A DNA stretch of 64,000 bases from Megaleporinus macrocephalus (taxonomy: Eukaryota > Chordata > Actinopteri > Characiformes > Anostomidae), in contig CM038703.1 of assembly GCA_021613375.1 (NCBI GenBank), positions 25,656,194 to 25,720,193 of the forward strand, given 5' to 3'. Below are positions 1-25,100 of the stretch, in pieces. The position numbers and the translations under genes are program-made. The notes under the pieces were generated by a model that saw only the letters and a list, made by a program, of their open reading frames with translations, was not told the DNA's origin and did not search any database. Within the stretch, counting starts at the first letter, position 1. Each line of letters opens with the position of its first letter.

Positions 1-682
1 ATAGAGAGAAAAGTGGCAGCCTTTCTTTCTGTTTTTTTTTTCTGGCAGCGTTGCGGTCGGCCGCAGAACGCAAGTGGCCCTGAGCTTCATGTTGAGCGCA
101 TGGTGGCTCAGAGCGAGGTTTTATTAAACAACAGAATCAGTGCAGGACAGGACAGGTGAGCAGGGGTGAAAAACCTTGCCCAGGGGCACAAGCAGAGGGC
201 ACTTCATCCCTCCATCCATCCATCCATTCCTCCCTCCATTTTTCACACCCTCTCTCTTTCCCTCAGGGTGATTATCAACTTGACCCACCCCCATCTTCTT
301 CTCCCCAAATCCAGTGTCATACTCATCCTTTTGCTTTACACATGATCTGGTCCTCCTTCAACCTCTGCTGAAAGTGCCCACTGAAAGCCTGAAAAACACT
401 AACTCTTCTCTGTAATTCTATATATATTTTAACTCCACAGCAGAGGGACATCATTTGAAGGCAGAATGGTTCACAAAAGAGAGAAGATTAATAGGGTTCA
501 GACTGCAGGAGCGGTTACATGAGGTTTTCATACATTCGTTTTTGGACCACAAGGCGTCAAAATGGTAAAAAGTAAAGGTGGTTAGGTAAATAAAGTGCGG
601 CCCTTGATTGCTGCCTTTTAACCTCTGAAAAAAGCCCAGTTCTGAAAAAGCAGAGAGGAAAGACTGAAAGAGAGGGAAAGGG

Positions 683-775
683 AAATCAGAATCAGAATCA
701 GAAATACTTTATTGATCCCAGGGGGAAATTGCAGGTTTTACAGTAACAGAAGAAGAATATACACTCTAATATTAA
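683..775 (+). repeat. Dispersed fish repeat (TTTATTGATCCC type)
   Basis: A triplicated AATCAG motif leads into ATACTTTATTGATCCC and GGGGGAAATTGC. This signature recurs very widely in teleost genomes. I recognise the motif but cannot assign a family name. An A run and a 16-base G run follow at 794-818. Confidence 0.65.
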
Positions 776-2117
776 TTTAATAATTTACAACATAAAAAAA
801 AAGGGGGGGGGGGGGGGGCTAGCAGGCGCTGCAAAAGTGCCTCCAATGTGTGCGGGTCTGAGCTGCCCATGTGAGGGGCCCCGATCGATACCAACTCGGA
901 GCAATAAAGCTTTCTCCCTGTCATCTCCACAGAATACAAAGCAGAATGGGGAAGAGGGAGGGAGGGAGGGATGGAGGGATGAGGGGGGCGAGAAAGGGGT
1001 GAAAAGCTGTTCCGCTAGCCAGACCAATTTCCTAACCCTCCCTCCCTCCACCTTTCCTACCCTCAGAATCTTACAATGTTCTCCACCTCTTCTCTTTCTT
1101 ACCCTGGCCTTCTCCTCTTTCTCTCTCTCTCTGTCTCTCTCAGCCTCCTGACAGCCCAACACGAGCTGAGGTGTCATGCATGTAGGTATATTATTGATAG
1201 TGTTTGAATAAATAAATTTAATATTTCATTGTGCCATCTTTTTCCGCGAAAGGAGTCGGATGGAGGAAGAGTGGACACAAGCAAGAGATGTGAAGGCGAA
1301 GACAAGGGGAGGCACAGGAGTGGGGTGATGGCCTTGGAGAACAGGGGGAGGAAGGAAAAAGGTATTAGTTAGAGAGTGAGGAGCAGAGACAGAGAGAGAG
1401 ATGTATGAGCCAGTGATTGAGAGAAGCGGGGGTGCTGAAAGAGGGGAATATTTAAGGACAGGAAAAGGAAGACAGAAGTGTGAGCGTGGGGGGAGAGAGG
1501 TCAAATAAGCGTTCGCTTTAATTGAGAGCCAATTTAAGTCTGGTCCAATCGATACAGCCATATAGAGAGCAATCTAGCAGCCCCCATAACACATACATCA
1601 CAGCGCTTAGTTGCTTAGTAGACACTGTCATGGGCAGACACTGTCTCTGGCCCTTGATGGGATTTGGAGACGTATTGGTTTTCGCCCGACGCCTTTGGCC
1701 ATTGAACTTATTCTTGCCATACTTTGATGTGCAGCCCGTTCAGGAGTCCCTGTTCGGCAACGAACAAGGGCCAAACTGCTAGCAGGTAGCAGCCATAATT
1801 ATTCACTATGTATTAGATAGAGGCCCTCTTTTTCTCTCACTCTCTCACTTTGGTCTCTCTCTCAGCCCACTCCCTCCTCCCTCTCCCCTTTTCTCCTTTA
1901 TTAGGAGGCAGCTGTGTAAGTCTTTGTTGCCCTCCCTGTCGTTCCCTCCTTTTATTATACGATCACAATGCAGCGTCACTCTTCTCCCTTGTTCCCCGCT
2001 TTCTTTCGCTCACTCTTTGTCTTACTCTTCTTCCCTTTTCTCCTTGAACACTTTAACCCCATGTTCTTCTCGTTCCCTTCCTCCCTCACCTTTACCTCTT
2101 CTTATCTTCTCCTCTTC

Positions 2118-2120
<3 letters not shown>

Positions 2121-2153
<33 letters not shown>
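2121..2153. repeat. (TC)n microsatellite
   Basis: About sixteen TC units lie inside a longer pyrimidine-rich block (1830-2175). The overlapping Leu/Ser-rich reading frames are translations of this simple sequence. Confidence 0.95.
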
Positions 2154-2169
<16 letters not shown>

Positions 2170-3127
2170 TCACTCTGAATCTAACTGAGGCCTTATGAAA
2201 GAAGGATAGAGAGATGGTGGCTGGACGACTGGACGGACAGAAGGAGAGAGGCAGCATTGCCCTCTCTGCCTGTTTTGTGTTGGTCCCTGGGGAGGGTTGT
2301 AATAATGGTAGCCATGTGGGGAGGGGGTAGAGGGATGTGTGTGTGTGTGTGTGTGTGTTGGGGGGAGCGATTATTGTCTTGTAGGGAGTCAGAAGTATCG
2401 ATCGGCCCAGAAATATGTGGTGCGAGAAAGAGCTACTGTATCGGATATAATATACACTCCTGAGACGTGGGGCTTGCACTCTCTCTCTCTCATACACACA
2501 CACACACACAAACACACATACACTTATGTACAAATACAGAATACCCTCGGAGACACACACTCAAATATGTACTTACAAATACTCTCTTCGAGAAGCGAGC
2601 ACAGTCAGAGACATACATGTACAAACATGTGGGCGCATATGACCGAAACTCTCTCCCACACACACACACTCTAAAGCATCAACATACACACACCTGTCAA
2701 ACAGATAAATACACATGCATGACTTAAAAGAGATTTCCACTGAAGAGAATAACAAGATGTGACTAAATAAATGCAGAGCTATTGTCAGGTTTTTTACAGT
2801 TGCATATGAATGTCCATCAATTGGTAAATGTATTTGTGTGCTTGTTCACTTGTTTATTTTTCTTGCATTTTACCCAGTACAGCTTTACTGAGGACATTCC
2901 TTTATTTTTAAAAATATATATTTTTGTTTTGCCATATCTTTAATCATACGTTAAAAGGAACACAACTGTTTGTGGGTCAAAGTACAATGACTTGTAACAG
3001 TTTAATGATTCGAAGTCTGTACACAAAACAACTTATTAGTTATAGGAGAAAGCACTTGCCCTTAGGTTGATTGGACTATCACATGTATGCCCATGCACAT
3101 ACATACACACACTCCTCTTTCACTGCT

Positions 3128-3140
3128 GTTGCCTAGCAAC
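3128..3140. promoter_or_regulatory. Palindromic X-box, candidate RFX site
   Basis: GTTGCCTAGCAAC is a complete inverted repeat matching the RFX-family X-box (GTNRCC, short spacer, RGYAAC). It sits in a locally GC-richer patch, and a TGATGTCATGAC segment follows about 40 bp downstream, resembling a CRE-like half site. It lies 4.6 kb upstream of the probable pou2f2 first exon. The motif match is direct; function is inference. Confidence 0.5.
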
Positions 3141-5257
3141 GCGGCTTGGTGCCCTATCGGTGAGCAGTGCTGTCCGGTGATGTCATGACCGCTGCTGACC
3201 AGCACTGCTGCATTGGGGGGGTTTGGATAAAGTGAGCTGGGGAGAGAAAGAGTGAAAAACAGTAACCAGACAGAAGAAAAGGGAGTGAAAACAGTGAAAC
3301 AACCCAGTGTTCCGGTAAAGTTTTGTTTAGGAATCAAGTTCTACAAATCAAAGTAATTCACACTAACTGGCAACAACTTTTCTTGAAAATAAACAGTCTA
3401 CTATGTAACACTCTGCCCTCTGTGATGAAACAAAGTGGTGAATATTGAACTAGATCATGACTTGGCCTCTGGAAATAGGGAGTGAGTGAGTGAGGAAGCG
3501 AAAGAGAGAGGGAGGAACTCGGGGGTCTAATTTTAAACCTGTACTCCTCTATTGTTCCGCTCCATTGTCTTTAAATCGGGTCAACAGCCAATAAGATTTA
3601 ACAGCCCAACCTGCCTACCTTTGTCTCCCATCTCAGAGAGGGTGAACCAAGCATGAGTTTCACCTTTGGGAAGAGGGTAAGAGAGAGAAAGAGAGAGAAA
3701 GAGAGAGACAGAGAGAGCAGTCAGAGTAGATGTGCACAGACCTTATGAACCGTGTTAAAAACACCTTTGTGGCAGTTGCAAATCTTGGCCTATTTGGTGG
3801 TGTTAACCACAGTTGATGAATTGCTTTTAAACGATTCAGTTTAACTGTCAAATCAGTGTTTATAGCTACAAACCACTTTTAAAATCATGCTCATATTATT
3901 AAACAATGCTTATAACATATACCACATAAACCACATTAAAAATGAAAAGAAACCTTTTATTTTAGTTATTACTTTGGAGATGTTATAGCAATGTGTAGAT
4001 GTGGAGATGTTATAGTTCTACAGTCCCGTTTATCCATTTGTATCAAGAAAAGAATAGCAGCTGACTTATAACACACCTTTAACACGTGTATTTCACTAAT
4101 AAAGGTATAGCACTGTATGTGTATGTGTAAAACCACTGAAATAAAGAAACACAGAATTTAGTGTTTTAGCAATAATTTGTTTATATAAAGAGAGACAGGC
4201 AAATGTACAATATAAATAGATTAAATTAACCTGTTTTCTTTTACTTTCACTATTGGAATTTTTTTTATATATATATTTTTATCTGTTCTCAGTCACACCC
4301 CATGTAAACCTGCAGTGTATCTTAACACAAGTTGCTCATCTTGTCACTGTTTTGGCCAGTGATCCTTCTAAACCCCCCTCCTCTTGCTGTCCCCCCTCAG
4401 TTTAAGGTCAGCCGAACCCTCGCTGGCCTCTTTGGAGGTCAGAGGTGTGGGCCGGTTTTTCGGGGGGCTAGGTGGTTGCAGTGTGCTAACGTTGGGCTGA
4501 CCTCTGATCCCAACACACGCCACCCTGCACCCCTCTTCTCTTGTCCTTAAAACACACACTCATACACACCCACGCGCCGTCTGTCACAGTCAGACAGGCG
4601 TTGCTGAGGAGGTTATAAGGGGATCAAAAGGGAGGGGGGCCTCCCAAAATCTGCTAAACTCCTGACAGTGACCCAGAGTGTCACACACACACACACACAC
4701 ACACAAATCCTTGGCCTTTGTCACTTTGAGAGCGTCCCGAGGACAGATCTATCATGAGTGCTGAGAGGTGCATGGCTCAGGCTATAATATAGGTCTGTTT
4801 GTGGGAGTATATTCAGTTCAGTGTTTTTAACAGTTTTCACACAGTTGTTTTTTTTTCACTGTTTTTTCTTTTCTTTTTATGAATATCAGTATTAACACAG
4901 AATTAGTTACAGACCGTGGTCAACGTTAACAGTACACTCTTGGCCTTACTCATGAACTGATTGATTTTCTATCAGTCTTCCATGGTGAGGCTGCCCCCGT
5001 GTGGCCGGGGCACGCTGTTGCAGTTTGCTTTTCACGAGTTGTAATAACACGCTGAGCGAGAGCAGTGGAAAGGGGAGGAGGGTGAAGGAAGCAGGAGAAT
5101 GACCGAGACTTGTTTTTCACTCAAGTGATGAGCACTTTCCAGCCACCCCAGCACTTTCCAGTGATGACTGTCTCTTTTTCTTGGTCTTTGTGTCGTTCTC
5201 TCTGTCTGTCCTTTTCGCACTCTCCGACGCATTAAACTACATTACTAGCCCATTACG

Positions 5258-5258
<1 letters not shown>

Positions 5259-5320
<62 letters not shown>
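5259..5320. repeat. (AC)n microsatellite, about 31 units
   Basis: An uninterrupted AC repeat. Reading frames across it give His-Thr or Val-Cys runs and are artefacts. Confidence 0.97.
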
Positions 5321-5322
<2 letters not shown>

Positions 5323-5702
5323 TTGCCTCTTTTCTCACTTGTTCTCTTCTGGCATGGCCAGCGTGAGTGAGGTGGAGGTGGTGGAGAGACGGGCGTGTGT
5401 GAGACGGGTGTGTGTGTGTGTCTTTTTCTCCTTTATCATCACTCTTTCTCATCTCTCTGTCTCACATAGAGTCAGATATGAACCACTGGTTTAGGGCAAA
5501 AAGTTCTCTCCATTCAAAGATTAACGATATCAAAGCAAATATTCATATTGAATTTTGCATTCAGTTGGTATGTTAGAACAAAACACTGCTCCACTGGTCC
5601 ATACAAAATTGCCTTGAAAGGTTTTAGGCATGAGTCCTCCTCCACTGTTGACAAATTTGTGATTTTGAGACAGTAGACAAGGAACAGGAGTTTATTTATA
5701 AA

Positions 5703-5734
5703 ATGGCGGCCATGGCAAAATGTCTGGATTCCAG
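5703..5734 (+). other. Candidate alternative first exon
   Basis: AAAATGGCGGC (5700-5710) matches a YY1 or TISU-like start element. A second ATG at 5712 sits in a near-ideal Kozak setting (GCGGCCATGG). The frame stays open to CAG|GTGAGT, a strong donor at 5734/5735, giving MAAMAKCLDS plus two bases. Spliced to the first pou2f2 coding exon (9498), this frame would stop at once after running through the main start, so it would act as an upstream ORF. It could instead join an unknown exon, or be chance. Confidence 0.25.
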
Positions 5735-7117
5735 GTGAGTGTGTTCCTCTCTCTCTCTCTCTCTCTCTCTCCCTCTCTCTCTAATGATCTCTCCTGAGGT
5801 GGGGTTTAGGGGTTAATTAGCTTTGCAGTTGGTAACAGACTCTGCTAATGAGAGAACATCAAAACCAGCTGGAGTAAGAGCAATAGTAATGAAATGTCAG
5901 AGTCAACTCTCCAGAGGAATGTGGGACACCGCACACCCTATGCGCTGTGTGTGTGTGTGTACAAGTGTCCAGCTGTCTGTCCACAAAATGTATGCTCCAG
6001 TATTCTTAACTGCTTTGAATTAATGTTTGCATGAAGTGCATTGTGCCTATCTGTTTTCAGAGGCACATGTCTGTTTGTGTTGACGTCAATTTACTCCATA
6101 TGCTGGAGTTTCTTGGAGGAAAACCTACGCTAAGTGGAGTATTTCTGCACTCTTACATTTGCATTCAGACCAACATGCCTACAAATCAACATTGGACTCA
6201 TTCCATATGTGTGTTTTTTCAAGCAGGATTTTTAAATTTGTTAAGATTTACTTTTTTAAAAAGAAAAGTTTATTGTAATCATTTTCTGTGTATTTTTCTG
6301 TGATACTGATATGTGTGATATAAAAGATTTTTTGTTTGGTTATTTAAAAAATGATAACGATGCTGTACAACTGAAAATTGTAATTAGAACTATTTTTATT
6401 AAATTAACTAGTTCAGCACTAATATTCAAATTAATAACAATTATAACAATAAAAAAGTAGCAGTAATGTTTTTGTGTATGTCAGTGGGTTAACACATTAT
6501 AATAATTAAAATTCTGGTGACATGCCAGTAACACATAAACAGGCTCAATGCTAATTTAGTTCTAAAAATCCTATCATGCATATTGTAAGACAAAAAACAT
6601 TTTGTTCTACATTCTACAGTGTATTTGCTGGTGGTTTGTTAATATTGCTTATTTTATTGCTTTATTTGCTTAGTAATACTTTAATGTTTAATTATTTTAT
6701 GTATTGAGTAGTAAGAATTAGTTTGTAAACACACAGAGATCAGCTAAGGCCAATTCTGAATTGTTTGCTTTCTAAAACATGCTTCCCTAAAACAGTTGTA
6801 AGACTAGTTTTTACGCAGGAATGAAAACGTTCTTAAATTGCAATGTGGCTGACAAAACACAAAACACATAAACCCACATGCATGTGCTGGTGTGTGGAAG
6901 ACCACAAGAAGCAGGAAGTTTGTACATAGAGTCACTGTGAGTCACGGCACATTTGTAGGTATGGAAGTGACACACATCAGACTTCGCTATGGAGTCGTAT
7001 CTACCTTCCATCTCATCAGTTTCTCATCTTTAACCTACAGAAAGTAATCCCGTTTTCTGAAATCCATAATACACTTTACGAGGAGTGTCTAGATAAAAGA
7101 CGTATCATACATATGTG

Positions 7118-7121
<4 letters not shown>

Positions 7122-7196
<75 letters not shown>
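7122..7196. repeat. (AT)n microsatellite
   Basis: About 37 AT units, immediately upstream of the more complex, CpG-containing sequence that precedes pou2f2. Confidence 0.97.
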
Positions 7197-7199
<3 letters not shown>

Positions 7200-7689
7200 T
7201 ATCACATCTGCCTTAGCGGTTTTCCAACCTAGATAAATATTTTCGTTAAATAGTATGAAAGATTTTGCTATGCTGACAAATGAGCGTGCAGATTTTCACA
7301 GTGCTTGGATACATTGACTGGAAGTTCCTCTTTTCTTAAACGTGTTTATCATAAACAAATGGCATTTAAAAAAGAATGGCTCTTCTCTTAATTACACTTT
7401 ATGCATCCTTATTTTTTGCCCCTTTGTCTTTGGAGACCCTGTAAGCGTTAGCTGCGTAAGAAAGCGCTCAACGGCGCTATTATATATAACTCAGACTGCT
7501 TTAGTCGCATAGAACAAAACAATACATTTACGCACAAATCACTTCAATTCATGTTCTGTTTCTACTGTTTTTATAAGCTATTCAACAGGGTATGTTTGTC
7601 TTTGCTGTTTTAAAAAGCTTAATTTAACACACATAGCCAAACCTTTATTACACTTTGCCCGCTTGCTTTTTAATATCAGTGAGTAAGCC

Positions 7690-7990
7690 AGGCTAAATTA
7701 GTAACCCAAGCCCGGTGGGTGGCGGAGGCTGTGAGTTTCAGTCAGCCTACACCAAAAACCTCGGTCGGAAAGTGAATCTGTCCGCTCAGCTTCGGCGGCC
7801 TGTGTGACTAAAGCAAGCGAAAACTAGTCAGTGAACCGCTGAGAGAAGCAGGGGCGTTAGTTTTACCCTTAGCTGTAGCTTCTTCCCGCCGTTTTGAAGA
7901 CGGAGAACGAAGCGCGAGGAGACCGGAGAGTCACAAGTTGAAGAGAAAAGACATCTCACCTCATTAAAGACAGTTCACTTGCGAAGAAAG
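7690..7990 (+). promoter_or_regulatory. pou2f2: Probable pou2f2 promoter and 5' untranslated exon
   Basis: This patch is clearly richer in CpG and GC than the AT-rich DNA around it. It runs into GAAGAAAG|GTGAAG, a usable donor at 7990/7991. Spliced to the acceptor at 9497/9498, the frame of the first coding exon reads back through Lys-Lys-Val-Asp-Ile-Lys to a TGA about 44 nt before the donor with no earlier ATG, so the ATG at 9509 would be the first in-frame start. A TATA-like TATTATATATAA lies near 7477-7488, too far upstream to be decisive. The transcription start is not visible; the left boundary is estimated from base composition. Confidence 0.45.
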
Positions 7991-8709
7991 GTGAAGAGGA
8001 GTTGTAGCAAGAAGGGGGTAATTTACATCTGTTTGAAAAGGATGAGTAAAAACAGCGGTCTGCGATGTGGATCTTACGCGTTCAGTCGAAGTTGTCACTT
8101 GATGTCGTGACAACAATGTTTTCGTGACTTTTCAGTAGCAAGTGTCTTTCCAAGGCATTTCCGCCGCTTTCCAGTCACACTGATGCTGTTCTTTATGCGG
8201 CAGTTCATGCTGTTCGGGGTGTGCAGCTTCTTTGTCCACTCAAAGGAAAAGTGATTTTTTTTTCTGTATCTGTCCAACCAAAACATTTTAAATTTCCAGA
8301 CATGCAGCCCTTCTGTATTTACACTCCTGAAACTGTTCTCCAGTATGTATGTACATGTATACATAGAACCAAGAAAAATCCATTAAAAAAGCCTGAATGG
8401 TTCTGTGTATGGTTACAGGGGTTTTTCTGTATTATGAACAAACCTGTTATAAGTGATTCTTTGAAGAATCCTTTTAACAGTTTTTGATTAGATATATCAA
8501 GTATTTCAAGTAATGCGTAAAACACTCATAAAAGTTCTCCAGGACTGTTTGTGGTAAAATGCTCTGTGCTGGATTTTAGGTTATTGTAGGTAAGTGCAGA
8601 TTTCAGGCTTTGATAGAACAAAAGAGGTTGGAATCCCATTGTGGAAAACAAGGCGTGCTCCTCTGCTAGATGAGACCCCTTTTTTTTTTCATTTTCTCTT
8701 AGTAGCTTG

Positions 8710-8711
<2 letters not shown>

Positions 8712-8741
<30 letters not shown>
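8712..8741. repeat. (GT)n microsatellite
   Basis: Fifteen GT units in the presumed first intron of pou2f2 (7991-9497). The rest of that intron has no recognisable exon. Confidence 0.95.
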
Positions 8742-8746
<5 letters not shown>

Positions 8747-9508
8747 GCAGGACAAGACATGTCTCTCCATCAGAAAGTGTGTAGGAAATGCAGGTGCTTC
8801 TGAAGGATAGTGAGCAAGGGAGATAAGGTGGAAAACAGTGAAGAGCCTGATTAAAAAAACTTGGATTGTTTGTGCATACGTTTCTAAAGGCAGTATATAT
8901 ACATCCTTTAGAAACAAAAACAACCATTTTATGTATAAAAAAAAATACATATAATTTTTCTTGACAGAAATTGAACAACAGCATGTCATGTCAATTTTTT
9001 ACATATAAATATTGTAAATTTAGATGTTGCAACTAGAATTTGCTGTATTGTTTGTTTGGTTGCATTAATCTTTAGTAAACTCTTAAAAATAAACTAAATT
9101 GTTGAATCTATACTGCATATTGTCATTGCCAAATCATAAGCATGTCAAAATGCTTTTTGTTTTTTGACACCAGTTGAAAAGGCCTGCTCTTTGAACTGTG
9201 TAAACATTTTAATTACTTATATAAAACAAAAAAAGCATTTCAGAAATACGAGGTTTTGTTATGACTTTGATGGTAGACTGAGAGTAGATTGACTGAGTAT
9301 GATTGGAAACATTGTCCTGTTATCTTGCCAGGGTGTTCCTTTCTTATGCAGGATCTCACTGTGATGCCGGTACCATGTAGCACAGATGTGCTCAATGAGT
9401 GGACATCGAGCCTCGCTGCAATTTGCTGCAACAGTACAATGTCACAGCCAAAGATTTCATATTAGCTTTTTTTCTCTCTCTCTTACTGTCTTTACAGTGG
9501 ATATCAAG

Positions 9509-22183
<12,675 letters not shown>

Positions 22184-25100
22184 CACCCACAGCGACCTAT
22201 CAGCTCGCTTGTGGAGGAGGTGTCAGAGGAGTAGTCGGACTATGGAGAAAAAAACCTCGCCTTTTCAACCAAAGCCATCTCTCACTCCCTCCATTACTCT
22301 CCTTTGCTCCCTCTCTCACTGAGTCTTTTAATGCCAAAAATACGCAGACTGGAAGAGGGAGGGATGAGCGTAGGAGAATGGGGAAGGAGGAGAGAACAAG
22401 AGAACGGGGGATGTTTAAACCAAAAAAAATGATCTGTAGTAATTTGGAGAGGTGGTATTGCAGAGTTTCCTTCTTGGCCATTGATGATGATGTACATGTA
22501 CGAAGTCGAAAAAGAGACTTCTAGGAATGAATGAAACCGAGGGCAGGGATGAGAGCCAAAAAAATGACTGTGTTGTGAAAAAAAACGGGTGGCAGAAAAA
22601 AGGAAAGAAAGGACATTTGACGAAGGTCAATGGATGGAAGGCAAGAGTTTAAACCAAAAAAAATAAAACAGAAAGACCTAAGTGAAAAGAAAAGACTCAA
22701 AAAGACAACAATGACAAACATGCCAAAATTGCCAAAACCTAAATACCAAAAACCGAAACCAAAAATCGGAGAGAAAAGCTTTACCTAGAAGACTTTTTGA
22801 ACCTGACCCGTCCAGGATCAGATCATCAACTCCACAAAACAACTCCTCATTGTTCAGGTTTCATCTTGTTTCATTTTCTGTAGTACTTAGCTTATTTTGT
22901 ATCCTTACTTAGATTCACTTTCCAATTTTATTCTTCCTATCATTTTTGCCTCTTACGACTTTTCTGTACATTAGTATCTTTCTCAATCTACCTCTGCTGC
23001 CAGCCTGCTAGATATACTCCATTTCAGAGTACAATTATTTGGGATACTTCCATCAAGTCACAGCTTTGCCTTTCTGTTCGTCATCATCGTTTCAGTTCAT
23101 GGCATGATACAGGCTGCATTTGGAGAGATTCCAGAATGTCTCTGTGAAGTACAAATGGCAAACACAAGAGTCTTAAAAGACAATGTGCTTTTACAGAAAC
23201 TAAAAATATTCTCCCCAATCCTTTATCATCTGGACTTTATTATCTATCTTTTTTTTTATTCATACTGTCATCATGTACCCACTCATAACTCATTTTCTTG
23301 GATACCAAAGCATTGTCTGACCTTTTAGCATTGGCTAACAAGTGTTCAGACAAGACCTCAGACATGTCAAAAAAGGGGAAAAACACACACAAAAATAGAT
23401 GAAGGAATGAAAAGGAAATTATCATTTAAAATAAGCGAAACTGTCCCCCCATGCTGTGCCCCCTGCCCTCCTTTCTCTCTCTACCCCTCTCCTGCGCCTC
23501 AGAAGATATAAGATCAAAAGGGCCAAAACGAAGGAGGAGAAAAGGAAACAAAATGACAGCGTGAGGAGCAGCGACCGAAGACGACAAGTGGGACACGCAG
23601 GGGAAACTCAGCAAGCGCAAATTGGACAGAGGAGCCTCCAAACTGGGAAGCAGGACGTCGCTGTTGTTATTTCCTTTTCTGTTTCTTTTCCTTTTCCTTT
23701 TCCTACACAAGGATCAAACCAAAAATGAACATAAGCAAAACCAATGAAGGACTGAATAACGAAACAAAGGAACCCAAAAACCAAATACAAAGAGTGGACG
23801 AATAGGAGGTGGACCAGGAGGATGCTTTTATGAGAATGGAGTTGGGGCAGCGCCTGTCTGTAATAGACTGACCAAGCTGTGATTGGCAGTCTGACAGTTC
23901 AAAGTGTTGACTGACCAATGAACTCTGTGCCCTCGCCTTTTTCCCTCCTGTCCATTATGTATGACCTCGATTCGTTCACTCTCTTTTCATGGGCGGAGGA
24001 ATATTTATTGACCTCAGTGAACTGAACTTCGAAATATATATATATATTTTCTTTGATTGCTTTTTTTCTTGGTCTGTCCGTTGATGCTGTATGACCTTGT
24101 CTCATTCTTTCTATTTTTGGGATCGGGTAATGTATTGCCTATTTTCATATTTTGTCGGTTTTATTGTTTGATCTTGTCGTGGGGGAGTTTCTCATCAGGT
24201 GGTTTGAAATAATACTGTGAAAATGTAGCTTCCAAGTTTTTCTTTGATCAAGAATGTTGTAAAAAAAATAAGCCAAAACTGATAAACCAAAACCTTTTTT
24301 GTTTTTGACACACAAACAAACCAAATAGCAACCAAACCAATGCACAATGGGTGAAGGGAGACAGTTGATTAACTGTATGGTGCTCTATGGAGAGAGAGAT
24401 AGCGAGAGAAGAGAGACAGAGTGAGAACGCATGCAAGCTGACTCTGTTGGAGAAACTCTGATAGAGAGTGTGTGTGTGTGTGTGGAGGCGGGTGTGTGTG
24501 TGTGTGTGTGTGTGCGCAAGGAAGCTATTCTCCAGCATGTAAATCAAACTGAAAATAACCAGTTAGCCTACACACCTTCTGTCCAGTGTGTCACCAAAAA
24601 CAGTGTTTAACATGATCTTGTTCAAAGATGTATAAGAACACGGACGCATAGAAACCAATGAGAAAACTAGTCGGGCGAGGGGGTGGGCAGGGAGGGGGGA
24701 ATGGGTTTCAAATCAACTGTAAAACCAGTTGACATACACTTCTAGAGGGAATGTACCTGTTAGTGCTTCGATAGATTTTGTAGGAAAAAAAGATCTATGT
24801 TCTACTGCTTACTTATTGCTAATGTAAAATAAGGCTGTGATAAAAAAAAAAGTCCTTATGAAATGTTGATGATGATAATGATGACTTTAGACCAAAAGCT
24901 TTAAACTGTCTCTCTTTGGATTTTCCTTTTCATTCAGAGATTTGTATTTATTGTTAACGGGAGTGGGGGGTTGTTTTGCAATGGTTTGTTCAATGATTTG
25001 TATGTTAAAAACTCTCATCTTTATTTATTGGCTTATTTATGTATTTATGCTGTTTTTTATTATTTATCGATTTGGTCTTTTTTAATCTTTGTAAACAAAC

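Larger units (their letters stand above)
1..7689. other. Upstream flank of pou2f2, no confirmed gene
   Basis: I see no recognisable coding exon here. The stretch holds pyrimidine-rich and CA/GT/CT microsatellite tracts (about 1080-1145, 1850-2190, 2330-2360, 2490-2720, 4682-4705, 5259-5320, 5749-5783, 7122-7196), a 16-base G run at 803-818, a dispersed fish repeat near 683-775, and two exon-like spots that end in good donors (155/156 and 5734/5735). Several long frames are microsatellite translations such as Leu-Ser or Thr-His runs. The region could contain distal 5' exons or enhancers of pou2f2, but nothing in the sequence proves it. Confidence 0.6.

Noticed and set aside
1850..2198. Overlapping Leu/Ser/Phe-rich reading frames
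   Set aside because: They translate a pyrimidine-rich microsatellite block in several frames at once and have no splice or protein support.
5259..5320. Regularly spaced repeats as a CRISPR-like array
   Set aside because: Pure dinucleotide repeat in a vertebrate genome; there are no spacers.
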